Shown: positions 1 through 20,814, numbered from the stretch's first letter. The stretch is 30,000 nt of DNA from Chondrilla cf. caribensis (GCA_964020155.1 OZ026547.1:3146131-3176130), one strand, 5' to 3'. Translations and numbers: made by a program. Notes: generated by a model from the letters alone, not told the origin.

Positions 1-10290
<10,290 letters not shown>

Positions 10291-10299
10291 CTGTACAGG

Positions 10300-10720
10300 A
10301 AATACATGTACACAGGAAGTAAAAGGTGGACCAATGCCATACAAATATAAAGTAAGGCGTAAAGGAAACAGGAAGTATGACATGCATACGTAGATCAGTA
10401 TCAGATGCTAGACACAGGAAGTGAAGGTGGACCACTGCCATACAAATATACAGTGGGGCATAAAGGAAACAGGAAGTACAACATACATCAGTATCAGATG
10501 CTAGACACAGGAAGTAAAGGTGGACCACTGTCATACAAATATACAGTGGGGCATAAAGGAAGTATAACATACATACGTACATCAGTATCAGTTGTTACAC
10601 ACAGGAAGTAAAGGTGAACCACTGCCATACTATGTACAGTAGACTCTAGAAGAACAGGAAGTATAATGAATGGATAGGAAGAGGAAGACGTCTAATTAGC
10701 GTCACTTATGAAAAACAGGA
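10300..10720. repeat. About 90-bp tandem repeat, four degenerate copies, ETS cores
   Basis: The unit contains ATCAGTATCAGATGCTAGAC, CACAGGAAGTAAAGGTGGAC and ATACAAATATACAGTGGGGC. ACAGGAAGT occurs about eight times, usually two per unit. It lies just upstream (gene sense) of exon A. Confidence 0.88.
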
Positions 10721-10739
10721 AGTATAAAAGATCAGTACG

Positions 10740-11130
10740 CATCTGTAGACATGGAATTGCTTTCTTGGAATGCAGCCATAGGAAACCATACAACCACTTT
10801 AGAAGCATGACTTGTTGCTAGGGAGGGGGTGGAGGGCGGAGTTGAAATGAATGGGATAGTTCCAAATGCCTGGAGAATATGACGCAATTTCAACCATACA
10901 CTTACGTAAGTGTTAATTGATTTGCGTGTGATAAGATGGAAATATTATGTTTGTTGGGACATAAGCATGGGAACAAGAACAGACAGGTTGATTGATTTCC
11001 TAAGGATTCACTCAATAACACAAAATGCTACAACCATCCAATCATTTGTGTTGATTGAATTAATTTTATGCAAAACATGTGCAGTACATTCCGAAGGTGT
11101 GTGGGGGTGTAAGTGTGGGCATATGCACAT
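10740..11130. other. Non-coding stretch, no feature seen
   Basis: AT-rich sequence without a convincing exon, repeat or RNA gene. It is probably intron or intergenic sequence upstream of exon A. Confidence 0.6.
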
Positions 11131-11131
11131 G

Positions 11132-11149
11132 TGCACGTGTTTGTGTGTG

Positions 11150-11198
<49 letters not shown>

Positions 11199-11270
11199 GT
11201 GTGTGTGTGTGTGCGTGCTTATGTGTGCATGCGTGTGCGCGCGCGCGCGTGTGTGTGTGCAAGCATGTGT
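11132..11270. repeat. (GT)n/(GC)n microsatellite
   Basis: GT repeats with GCGTGC and a GCGCGCGCGC block near 11238-11249; alternating purine-pyrimidine. Confidence 0.95.
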
Positions 11271-11399
11271 ACGCCCACAACGTGAGAGAAACTAGTCATG
11301 ATTTGGCAGACAGCAACTCATAGCAAAGTAACATAATATATATATATTTAAATACACAGTGTGGGGCATACAACAATATTGTATGTCCAGCAACATTAT

Positions 11400-11600
11400 A
11401 TGTATACATGTACTTGTGTACTGTATAACATTATACACTGTGGGAACTGTATATGTACGTATGCTGTTATGTCCGGTGTATAATGTGTGTATTGTATGTA
11501 TTGTATGTACTGTATGTACTGTGTGTACTGTAAGTACTGTGTGTACTGTATGTACTGTATGCATTGTGTACACTGTACATGCTGTACCTACGTATTGTAT
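11400..11600. repeat. TGTACTGTA-rich short tandem repeat
   Basis: A roughly 10-bp degenerate unit (TGTGTACTGTATGTACTGTA) repeated about ten times at 11,480-11,580, within TACATG-rich DNA. Confidence 0.8.
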
Positions 11601-11779
11601 GTAACACACTACAGCTTATAGTGACATATGTACATACGTAGGTCACAAAAACACTGAGGTGCTGGGGCACTGAGGTGCTGAAGTGGACCATTTGAACAAA
11701 TAAGGACAGCAGGTGTGTGTAGGAGGTGCTAAGTATTCTCTTTGAACAACCCACAAACACAGGGAAGGGGAGGGAACAA

Positions 11780-11928
11780 TCACACCTAATGCAACCTTTG
11801 AGTATGTGTTTGACCACATCCTTAACAACGGGAGGTCTTATAACAACAAAAGCTATGAATATGAGTGACAACACGAACAGAACTAACAATTCAATTCCCT
11901 TAGGAGCCGAGCCAGGGTAGTAGGCAGG
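11780..11928 (-). CDS. Candidate exon with one membrane helix (uncertain)
   Basis: A good acceptor (ACACAGTCCTCCCTTCAG) precedes an open frame: PAYYPGSAPKGIE, a 20-residue hydrophobic stretch (LLVLFVLSLIFIAFVVI core), then RPPVVKDVVKHILKG. The 3' boundary is not determined, since no nearby donor leaves phase 0 as exon A would require. It could be an upstream exon of the ankyrin gene, part of another gene, or chance. Confidence 0.28.
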
Positions 11929-12052
11929 ACCTGAAGGGAGGACTGTGTAAATTTTGGTCAGAGATCAAGAAATAACAGTTCTGTCAGAGAAGAAGTTTCT
12001 CAATGGACTGTCCTCCTTCATGATGTACGTACAATATTGTGACTGTCATGTC

Positions 12053-12305
12053 AGGTGGTCTTAATGTACAGGTGGTCTCAATGTACAAATGGTCTCAATG
12101 TACAGGTGGTCTTAACGTACAGGTGGTATCAATGTACAGTTGGTTCTAATGTACAGGTGGTCTCAATGTAGAGGTGGTCCTAATGTACAGATGGTCTCAA
12201 TATACAGGTGGTCCTAATGTACAGGTGGTCTCAATGTACAGGTGGTCCTAATGTACAGGTGGTCTCAATATACAGGTAGTCTCAGTGTACAGGTGGTCTT
12301 GATAC
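12053..12305. repeat. 17-bp minisatellite, about 15 copies, E-box cores
   Basis: The unit is AATGTACAGGTGGTCTC with single-base variants. CAGGTG, the Snail/ZEB-type E-box core, is intact in about ten units. Confidence 0.95.
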
Positions 12306-12590
12306 ATAGCTGACCTTGACTTACATTATCTCTGTCTAGAATGGAAAAAAGCATTTCCATAATTGAAAGGATAAGGGCAATAATTGAAAAATAAGGCTTC
12401 ATCCATACTTGTTTATAATAGGGGTGTGGGAGAATTAGAAATCAATCAACGACACGTGTCAGGCTGGCAGGTGGGCTGTTGCATTGAATGTGTCTTGTGG
12501 TGTGACCAGGAGATATGTAAATGACTGTGGTATGTGCATATGAACACGTGTGTACGTAATTTGCAGTGGTTCCCTAACAAATGTGTGGAG

Positions 12591-12799
12591 AGGGGGTGTG
12601 ACACATGGGAGGGGGTGTGACTCATGGGAGGGGGTGTGACTCATGGGAGGGGGCGTGACTCATGGGAGGGGGCGTGACTCATGGGAGGGGGCGTGACTCA
12701 TGGGAGGGGGTGTGACTCATGGGAGGGGGCGTGACTCATGGGAGGGGGTGTGACTCATGGGAGGGGGCGTGACTCATGGGAGGGGGTGTGACTCATGGG
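12591..12799. repeat. 19-bp G-rich minisatellite, 11 copies, AP-1 cores
   Basis: The unit is CATGGGAGGGGGTGTGACT (or GGGGGCGTGACT). Ten of eleven junctions contain a perfect AP-1 site, TGACTCA; the first has TGACACA. Each unit also has GGGAGGGGG, so G-quadruplex formation across units is possible. Confidence 0.96.
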
Positions 12800-13325
12800 G
12801 AGTGAGCAATGGAATTCACTTGGTCAGCAGATAAATCAAAACCAAAATCTAAAACTGTTGAATACAATCGATTTACACTTGTGAGCACATACGTACATAC
12901 AGTAGCATACAAATATACACATTCCATATGAACACATACATATGTGTGAGCATATTTATTATAATACATATGTAGTGTAACATACTGGAAGTGGAAATGA
13001 AAACCAGAAAAATAAAAAAAATGAAAGATGTCGCATAATACCTACCGGATATTCAAACATGCTAGGTACACATATACGTAGTACACTCATGTACGCATAT
13101 GTACATACGTACACATGGACTGATTGATTGATTGACATCTTATTTTACGTGGGGAAACCTTCAAATGTGAGGCTACTTTTCAATTATGAGGCCACAAATC
13201 ACACGGTACAACAAAACACACTAATTAGTAGTAGGCCAATAAGAAGTTTGAATATGGCATGGACCAAATATGCCAACATGGCATGGCCTTTGAATACGTA
13301 TATGTGGAGTAATATCCCTTAATAC
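12800..13325. other. Non-coding, ACATAC/TACGTA-rich
   Basis: No exon recognised. From about 13,120 on, pieces (AGTAGGCCAATAAGAAGTTT; GATTGATTGA) resemble the dispersed repeat at 13,535. Confidence 0.5.
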
Positions 13326-13329
13326 CTAC

Positions 13330-13525
13330 ATTCTTGAACACCTCCAGATACAGTCAGAATGTCTCTACATATTCTTAACAGAATAACAAAGGTGTTGCCA
13401 TGGATACAAAATCTCATTTTTGAACACACCTCTGGATACAGACAGAATGTCTCTATGTATTTTTCTCAAACAGTATTACAGTTGTGTTGCCATGGATACG
13501 AAATCTCAACTCTGATTGTGCAACA
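13330..13525. repeat. Two-copy tandem repeat, about 98 bp
   Basis: Both copies contain GAACAC, a CTCC/CTCTGGATACAG variant, CAGAATGTCTCTA and GTTGCCATGGATAC. It forms the left part of the dispersed repeat family also found near 29,700. Confidence 0.8.
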
Positions 13526-13534
13526 AGGTGACAT

Positions 13535-13960
13535 TGGTTGATTGAACATCTGGTGATGTACAGGCCAATAACAAGTCCAAATATGGGATGGGCAAAGGAA
13601 GTAGTAGGGCTTCACTTGTGGAGGAGTTCACCAATTAGCACCTCCAAGCAAATAGGGCAACACAGAACCTACAACCCCCCCACTCAAATGAGGAGACACA
13701 CAGTCCAACAACATCCAATGTACAGGAGTGACATTCGACCTCCTACACTATCTACTACGCTACTTGGGAAAACACAGTTCATTTGACCAAATTCACTACA
13801 CAATATGCCCAATTAGTGCCTCAAAGTAAACAGGACAACACAGAACCAGCCCCCCCCCCTACACACACACTCAAATGAGGAGACACACAGTCCAAAAACA
13901 TCCAATGTACAAGATGGTTTCCTTTGGCCTTTTCAACAGGAGACACACAGTACCTTTGAC
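13535..13960 (+). repeat. Dispersed repeat family, copies 1 and 2
   Basis: The first copy, 13,535-13,760, matches 29,755-29,990 along its length: TTGAACATCTGGTGA, GTAGGGCTTCA, ACACAGAACCTACAACCCCC, GACACACAGTCCAACAACA. A partial second copy (13,808-13,960) follows directly. It has no coding potential, and the element class is unknown. Confidence 0.85.
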
Positions 13961-14285
13961 TACACTTATTTGGAAGAGGTTGTTTGACCAAATTCACATC
14001 AAAACACAGTTAATGTAATCAAATTCAATTTTGAAACACAATTTGAGCAAATTCAATTTAGGAACAGTTTATGTGACCGAATTTACTCTTAATCAATATC
14101 TCCCAAACTCACTCAACTGTAAAGCACACATAGTACAATACCTCACTCTCTTGAGAAGCTCTAGTGTGTGCAACATAATATCTTACTCTCACACACTCAC
14201 AAAGCCCTAGTGTGTGTAAACCATGATACAAATATATCAGACAGCCTTCATACCAACATGATGAGGACATACATACAAGTGGTTG

Positions 14286-14428
14286 TGGGTCAATCCTCAC
14301 AAATGGTTTGCATCCTGCCTGTGTGGAGATCACATACTTACATACATACGTAGATAACAAGTGTACCCACATATGTATGCGATCTCCACACAAGCAGAAT
14401 GAAAACCATTCGTAGGGATTGACCCACA
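14286..14428. repeat. Imperfect inverted repeat (hairpin)
   Basis: The left arm (14286-14332) and right arm (14380-14428) pair over about 47 bp with several mismatches, for example GGGTCAATCC and GTGTGGAGATC on each arm. The loop is about 47 bp. Confidence 0.8.
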
Positions 14429-14453
14429 AACTGTTGTATGTCTTCGGGCATTA

Positions 14454-14751
14454 GGACAAGTGACCCTTTTGTATGCGCACACAAGTGTACATTGCATTAC
14501 ACACACAAACAGATACCACAGTCTTTACAAATGGTTACACCTTGTTGACTCTGTCAGTGTAGAATGCAGCATACACTTGTGTACACATACGTACAGTAAG
14601 TTGTTGGTCAGACTTAGAGTCCTGTCAGTGTGGGGCAACCCATGCAAGTTTATACAACCTCACTCAACACATCTGCGTACATCCTGTGGTATCTGTTTGT
14701 GTGTGTAATGCAATGTACACTTGTGTGCGCATACAAAAGGGTCACTTGTCC
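14454..14751. mobile_element. Fold-back element with perfect 68-bp arms
   Basis: 14454-14521 and 14684-14751 are exact reverse complements (outer end GGACAAGTGACCCTTTTGTA, inner end AGATACCACAG), with a 162-bp loop. A degenerate third copy of the arm lies at about 14,866-14,912. No coding potential was seen. It is a fold-back repeat or solo MITE. Confidence 0.9.
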
Positions 14752-15411
14752 CCGAAGACATTCATACAATGAGTCAGCAAAGTGTAACTATATGTAAAGA
14801 CTGAGGCACAGAAAGTTGTATGTCTTATACTACTGACTGACAGGATATGGGACATTAGGACAAGTGACCTTCTGTATGTGCACACATGTGTATGCTGCAT
14901 TCCACACACAATCAGACTTTGCATGTGCTGAGTGGGGCAGAAGACTTCCTGTCAACATAACCACATATGTAGTAGCAGTTGACTAGTTAGCCCCCAGTGT
15001 ATATGAATCATACATGAAGAACTTGTCACTATGGTGTTATGTAGCTGGGTCCAGGATGTACATTTCCTGTATGTGGCATAACCACAATAGGAATGTATGG
15101 TCTGTGTATCAGGGCAAGTTATTGGTCACTGCAGTCCTCTGTACCTGGTACTGTACATACATATGTACATACTTACATATACATACATCTCACACTCCTA
15201 CACCAAAATCACTCTGTTATCATTGATACATGTGCAGTACTGTATGTATACACTTGCTGTATGTACAGATCAATCACCATGTAGCAGTATTTACCCATTG
15301 TTCACTGCATCACAAAGATACTCTTTATAACTATTGGTAGTTTGCACGGTACATAATAGACTTGGTGTATTAACAGTCTTGACCTTCATTCAACAATATT
15401 GCCAGTGTCAC

Positions 15412-15414
<3 letters not shown>

Positions 15415-15488
<74 letters not shown>

Positions 15489-15490
15489 TA
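15415..15490. repeat. (GT)n microsatellite
   Basis: Pure GT tract with a short GCGCGC interruption. Confidence 0.95.
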
Positions 15491-15703
15491 CGTTAGTACG
15501 TATGTACCCGCATGTTTCAACCTACACTAACAGGGTATAGACTGCTATGAGAAATAACCTAACTATGTACATATTATGTACATATGTAGGTATGTATACG
15601 TACATATGCAAGTGGAAGCCATTCTCCTCGCAGATGAAATAAAACATGTGATTTAAATAGCCATACAAACACATAAGAGTGCAGAAATGGTATTTTACAT
15701 ATA

Positions 15704-15945
15704 TTTGTATCCTGGCATAGTGAATCAAGACAAATTATACTGGCAATATGCACATAGTCCAATACAACATATTATATGCAATAGAAACGTGTTTACCAAT
15801 TTCCTGCCTTGTTCTCACGCAATTAATCCTAACAATGAAACCTGTCTGGTGACCTGTGCTGTATCACTGACCTGTGCTACATGGCTTACTTATGTATGCA
15901 CAGTATTTCTTCGGTCTACCCCTCAACCAGGATACAAATACATAT
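15704..15945 (+). mobile_element. Short element with TTGTATCCTGG ends
   Basis: It is bounded by TTTGTATCCTGG on the left and CCAGGATACAAAT on the right, inverted with respect to each other. The part from about 15,757 onward (AGTCCAATACAACATATTAT; CCTGTGCTACATGGCT) recurs in reverse orientation at about 22,680-22,855. Confidence 0.75.
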
Positions 15946-16550
15946 GTTTGGTAAGGAGTAGATTGGTCTTGCATAGCAGGACACATGACCAGTTAGAATG
16001 TACAAAGGTGGGAGTTAAATTGATTCCACAGCACCACCTCCCAGTTGAGGTGGATAAAACATACCAGACAATGTGTATGGTTGGAAACACAATAGGAACT
16101 AGTGCCAGAGTTGGCTGTAATGGGAGGTATCTTGCTATCAGGAGAGATTACTGGGTGTGCACTTCCTAATCCAAAATTCAGTTTTAAGGAATGACATTGT
16201 ACCAACGATGAATTGATTTTCTAAATATGGCAAATACATACTGTATGCACACACACACACACACACACCAAGACAGGATTCTCTAACAACTGTTGTAACC
16301 AATGTGCTGAGTCAGCACTAACTGCATGTACATCTCTATAAATAACACTATTCATTGTGAGATAGCTTTAGTTTATCCAGTACACTACAGGTAAGGTTGT
16401 ATTAACCACACTAGCAGGACCCCCACACATGTAGTACCGCACACACTGTAAGATGTGCACACTTCTTGTGGTTATGTGTACCTGGATTATAATAACCTTA
16501 TGTATTCACAAGAGAATGCACACATGCTCATGGGTATGCATACACACATG
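15946..16550. other. Non-coding stretch with a short (CA)n
   Basis: No convincing exon in either strand. A CA tract is at 16,251-16,269. An open frame across the element and its right flank (15,687-16,169) is judged fortuitous. Confidence 0.5.
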
Positions 16551-16559
16551 TAAAAACAT

Positions 16560-16618
16560 CCATCCACCCACCCACACCCATACACCCACGCCCACACACA
16601 CACACAACACACACACAC

Positions 16619-16658
<40 letters not shown>
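16560..16658. repeat. (CCCA)n/(CA)n microsatellite
   Basis: CCCACACC-type repeats leading into (CA)n. Confidence 0.95.
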
Positions 16659-16899
16659 AGACTCCACAGGAATTCCATCAGCACTTCCTCTCTGCATGTA
16701 TCAATTAATTAGCCATCCAAATATGGTGGGATGTGTTGCTTCATAACAATGACATCATACATAATCACCTGATCACACCAATACTAATCTATAATATTGA
16801 ACATGGCATTCTTACAATAAAAATACTACTATGTGATTGTAATATTCCCAAAGGTTTGTGGTATGTAACCAATTGCAGTGTGTGGCCATAGTTATAGGT

Positions 16900-17048
16900 G
16901 ACTAGGATAGTAAGTGGAGTAGAGTGCTAATAAACAAGGAGAGAACCAGGATAAACTACTTCAGAGGGACAGCTGGCCACTTGTGAAGGTGGCAACTGAC
17001 AGGAGAACTCTCACTGAGTCACACCACAGGGAGACAGATCTGAACCAG
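16900..17048 (+). other. Possible 5' UTR exon of the 17,762 gene
   Basis: A donor-like CAG|GTGAGG at 17,046-17,051 and an acceptor-like TATGTATGTGCAG|GTGAAC at 17,746 would splice a leader onto the small ORF. No coding potential or core promoter is visible, so this is inference. Confidence 0.25.
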
Positions 17049-17229
17049 GTGAGGGAGACACAGTAAACCTGACCAGGTTACTATCAGGTACAGGGACAGA
17101 GTGAAGGTTCAGATGCAACAATCTATCCTGGTTTGGTCCACCAGTTTAGTATATAGGAACATATTTGTAACACTTAAACACAGTTTAGTACAGGTTCCAC
17201 ATCTAGGTGGTTGGGTTGAATACAGATTT

Positions 17230-17470
17230 CCAGTTTCAGGATAGCTACAACAGTTGATTTCACTCCAGTTTCAAGGTAGCTACAACAGTTACTATAGCTC
17301 CAGTTTCAGGGTAGCTACAACAGTTACTATAGCTCCAGTTTCAGGGTAGCTACAACAGTTACTATAGCTCCAGTTTAAAGGTAGCTACAACAGTTACTAT
17401 AGCTCCAGTTTCAAGGTAGCTACAACAGTTACTATAGCTCCAGTTTCAGGATAGTTATAACAGTTGATGT
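17230..17470. repeat. 35-bp minisatellite, about 6.5 copies
   Basis: The unit includes CAGTTACTATAGCTCCAGTT and TCAGGGTAGCTACAA. It lies within the putative leader intron of the plus-strand gene. Confidence 0.95.
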
Positions 17471-17761
17471 AGCACAAGCTATCAGTATACCTTTGATAGT
17501 TAGGTATCCCTCATTAAGTCAACTTCAACAGCCAGCCCCAGCCATCAGTATAGCCCCATCAACTAGTCCTAGCTATCCCCTTATCACTGGGTTCTGTATA
17601 GCTGTCAGGAGTAAGGAACTGCTCAAGTTGACCTAATTGGAAAGATATGGGGCGTGACCAAAATCATGATCGGTAGCTGGGGTCAGGGTCAGGCTTGACT
17701 GCACACTGTACTCCTTGCTTATCGTACCACGCCTATGTATGTGCAGGTGAACATTTGAGTG

Positions 17762-18124
17762 ATGGGGCAGAAAGTTTCGAAAGGAGAGAAAAAAAGAAAG
17801 AACACACAGTCACTGTCCCTGAAAAAACGCAAAAGTAGATCGGGTCAAAAGGTGGCAACACCGAAGCAGCAAACAGACCCACACTGTGAGAAAGACATGT
17901 TTGTTAGTGGGGTGGTGAGTCTTAAGAATCTGACCTTTGAGGGGACACGTGTACACACGGTCGAGAAAGGAGAACAAGAGATTCACGCGCTGTTCAAATC
18001 ACTCGATCACAACTTCACAGCGTTGATCGACGCATACGTGACGGAGTACCACATTATTCAGCATGGAGTGGAGGAGGAAACAAGAATCAGACAGGGCACA
18101 TGGACAGATGAAATTGTGTTTTAA
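17762..18124 (+). CDS. Small basic protein, predicted N-myristoylated, function unknown
   Basis: This is a 120-codon open frame starting ATGGGGCAG and ending TAA. I chose the ATG rather than the in-frame GTG one codon upstream. The N-terminus MGQKVSKGEKKRK fits the N-myristoylation pattern (Gly2, Ser6, Lys7) followed by a polybasic stretch, so membrane anchoring is predicted. Residues 1-50 are very basic. The C-terminal half (HALFKSLDHNFTALIDAYV; YHIIQHGVEEETRIRQG) looks like folded helices and ends WTDEIVF. I do not recognise the family. The region is free of simple repeats and its codon use is varied, unlike the spurious ORFs nearby. It could be a whole protein or the last exon of a longer gene. 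Confidence 0.6.
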   Translation: MGQKVSKGEKKRKNTQSLSLKKRKSRSGQKVATPKQQTDPHCEKDMFVSGVVSLKNLTFEGTRVHTVEKGEQEIHALFKSLDHNFTALIDAYVTEYHIIQHGVEEETRIRQGTWTDEIVF

Positions 18125-18818
18125 TCCATCATCAACACTTCACTGCAGATTTTTATCACATACATGCAGTACGGATGTAGGTACCATTAGTATATGAATA
18201 ACTGCTAACTGAAACAATACTAAATCCTTATGTAGTATACAACACGTTACACAGGACAACAAGGTAGCAACTAGTACAAATACTACATATGTAGAGTTAT
18301 TTCAGGTGTATTATATGCATTATTTCATGGTACACACAAAACACCAAATTTTGGGTACATGTTCTCAAAATTTTCACTATATTCACTTCTACAATACAAT
18401 ACACTGCAAATCTTTCTATTACATGTGGACACAATGCATGCAGGTGTATTATCACTAGTAGATGAGTGACAAGTACTGTTGTGACAAGTACTAATTGGAC
18501 AAGTGATATTTAATATTATTGTATCACAACAATAGGGGCAGCATTTTCACTTCCGTGTTCAAGGATACACGTATACATGTATTAAAATCACTTCTTTATC
18601 TTATCTTCTTGCAATATTTTGGCTTCATTGATTTATTGTTTTATCGGCATGTGGTATGCATTACGTATTATTAATGAATTGTGTGAATAGCTGTTCAGCT
18701 GTCATGAGATCACTTCAATTGAATCAATCATAAATGTAAATTCAACTGAGGTACGTGACAGCATGGTCATACCATTACAACATACACATGTACGTACATG
18801 GCGATTACATTGTGAAAA
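18125..18818. other. AT-rich 3' flank, nothing recognised
   Basis: Probable 3' UTR and intergenic DNA after the small gene. ATTAAA occurs near 18,580, but no strong polyadenylation signal is close to the stop. Confidence 0.5.
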
Positions 18819-18820
18819 TA

Positions 18821-18997
18821 CAGTGAAACCTCGCTAATCTGACACCTCTACAATCCAACATTCTCTCTAATCCGACCATTATATGAGGTACAGTTACCAT
18901 ACATAAGTATGGCAAGAGGCACTCCATAATCCAACAACCTCCTAATCCAACATTATTCTCAGGTCCAATTGAGTGTTGGATTAAAGAGGTTTTACTG
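18821..18997. mobile_element. MITE with CAGTGAAACCTC ends, TA target site
   Basis: The left end is CAGTGAAACCTCGCTAATCT and the right end, reverse-complemented, is CAGTAAAACCTCTTTAATCC. TA flanks both sides. The 177-bp interior repeats CTAATCCAACA-like motifs. The end sequence is typical of pogo/Tigger-type non-autonomous elements. Confidence 0.8.
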
Positions 18998-19012
18998 TAC
19001 TAAATGCTGACA

Positions 19013-19015
<3 letters not shown>

Positions 19016-19072
<57 letters not shown>
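19016..19072. repeat. (CA)n microsatellite
   Basis: Pure CA tract immediately right of the MITE, followed by ACACAGCTTATAGGTATAC repeats to about 19,130. Confidence 0.95.
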
Positions 19073-19075
<3 letters not shown>

Positions 19076-19199
19076 TATGCATACACACAGCTTATAGGTA
19101 TACACACAGCTAATAGGTATACACACATACACAAGTATGCACGCATACTTGCATATATGCACATATACGTACGTACCTACATAACTATGTACATTCACA

Positions 19200-19465
19200 C
19201 ATCCTCACTTATTTTATGTGAGAACAACATCCCATGCAAAAGAAGCAAACAAAGTGCCAATGCACAGAGCAGAATACACCCCATGAACCCATTATCACTC
19301 CAGTGAGATAAGGTGAGGAGGAGATAAAACAATCAAATCGAAAAGTTAAGAATCTCTGTATTGTGTGTAGTATCAAGGATATTCATGATGTTAATTGTAT
19401 TAGAAAAAAACAGGCCTGGGCAGGCCAGCCTATTAGCGGTGAACTGATAGCATTTTGCGGGAAAT
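19200..19465. other. Non-coding, no feature seen
   Basis: No repeat, exon or RNA gene recognised. Confidence 0.5.
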
Positions 19466-19469
19466 GGGA

Positions 19470-19775
19470 GGGATTAGAAGATCGAGGGAGGGATTTGGAG
19501 AAGATAAAGGGAGGGATTTGGAGAAGATAAAGGGAGGGATTTGGAGAAAATAAAGGGAGGGGTTTGGAGAAGATAAAGGGAGGGATTTGGAGAAGATAAA
19601 GGGAGGGATTTGGAGAAGATAAAGGGAGGGATTTGGAAAAGATAAAGGGAGGAATTTGGAGATTGAGGGAGGGATTTGGAGAAGATGAAGGGAGGAATTT
19701 GGAGATTGAGGGAGGAATTTGGAGATAAAGGGAGGGATTTGGAGAAGATAAAGGGAGGATTGAGGAAGGGATTAG
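19470..19775. repeat. 23-bp purine-rich minisatellite, about 13 copies
   Basis: The unit is GGGAGGGATTTGGAGAAGAT plus AAA, with shortened variants. The strand asymmetry is extreme (purines on plus), which can favour triplex structures; that is inference. Confidence 0.95.
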
Positions 19776-20124
19776 GCCAAACTTCCATCCAAAACAGAAC
19801 CATTCTCAGAGAACATGTCAATAAATTAGCAAACTAACAACAAGTTACAACATCCTAAGAGGACTATTAGCAGGTTACAACATCCTAAGAGGACTATTAG
19901 CAAGTTTCCTTCTCTACAAATGTAATCTATGCAAAGAGACATAGGCTGTATCCCATAGCAACATAACATGGCCACCATATTACGGTAGATATAAGCACCA
20001 AAGCAAACAACGGAAACTACATGTGTTCATGTCATACTGGATCTTCTGGTGAAGATGTGGCCGTTATTCAAAGTTTAAGGAATACGTCCACACAAGATAT
20101 ATGCACACATCAACATGTACGGTA

Positions 20125-20812
20125 GGCGCCAAAATAAACTTTGCGTTCCGTTCCATACAGATGAATACGAAACGCTGGAAAGGATTGTTCTGTTTTCGTC
20201 TTTTTTCTGTCTGTCCGTACCGTTTCGTTTCGTTCTATTCCTCAAAAAAGGAACGGTGTTGATCAACGCTAACTAACATATAACTTTATAAACATGTGTA
20301 CATTTCGTCGTGTATCATTCAAGTCCGATTTACGTATTTCGGAGAGACGTGCGATGAAGCAACCATAGTCTACATCCATTATAGATAGCAGAGTATTGTA
20401 GTTCGCTATTCAAATGGCATCAAATCACCTACTATCCAAGTTCGTTTGAGAGAAGAAGGAATTCGTACAACAGGAATGGGTCATAACATATAAATTTATC
20501 AAGAGGTGAGTTCACCGGATCGATCGATCGATCGAGGAACACCATTTCCTTCATTCCGGAAGATGTCTTCACTGCTTAGATGAATCCATTTGTGGTAGTT
20601 TTATTCGGTACTAAAGCGATGAGACATAATCAAATATCTAGCCAAATCGTTCTATACTTTGATAGAATACGTTCAAATCAACACATTTCGTTCTCTCCGT
20701 CTTTTCGCAAGTTCCGTTTCGTTCCATTCCGTTCTGTTTTCGTTTTTTTCCGTAGGCAAAAAGTATGAAGGTGTGTTTAGACGGAACGGAACGCAAAGTT
20801 TATTTTGGTGCC
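20125..20812. mobile_element. 688-bp non-autonomous element with 30-bp inverted ends
   Basis: The ends begin GGCGCCAAAATAAACTTTGC (left) and GGCACCAAAATAAACTTTGC (right, reversed) and match at 29 of 30 bases. TA lies on both sides. Subterminal arrays of CGTTCCGTTTCGTTC occur at both ends in opposite orientation. There is no coding capacity. A GATCGATCGATCGATCGA run is at 20,519-20,535. Confidence 0.88.
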
Positions 20813-20814
20813 TA

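Noticed and set aside
15687..16169. 160-codon plus-strand ORF
   Set aside because: Half of it is the repeat element copied at 22.7 kb, and the rest has no recognisable protein features.
19474..19821. 115-codon minus ORF rich in SLPLSPNSSL and FIFSKS
   Set aside because: It lies wholly within a purine-rich minisatellite with length-variable units.
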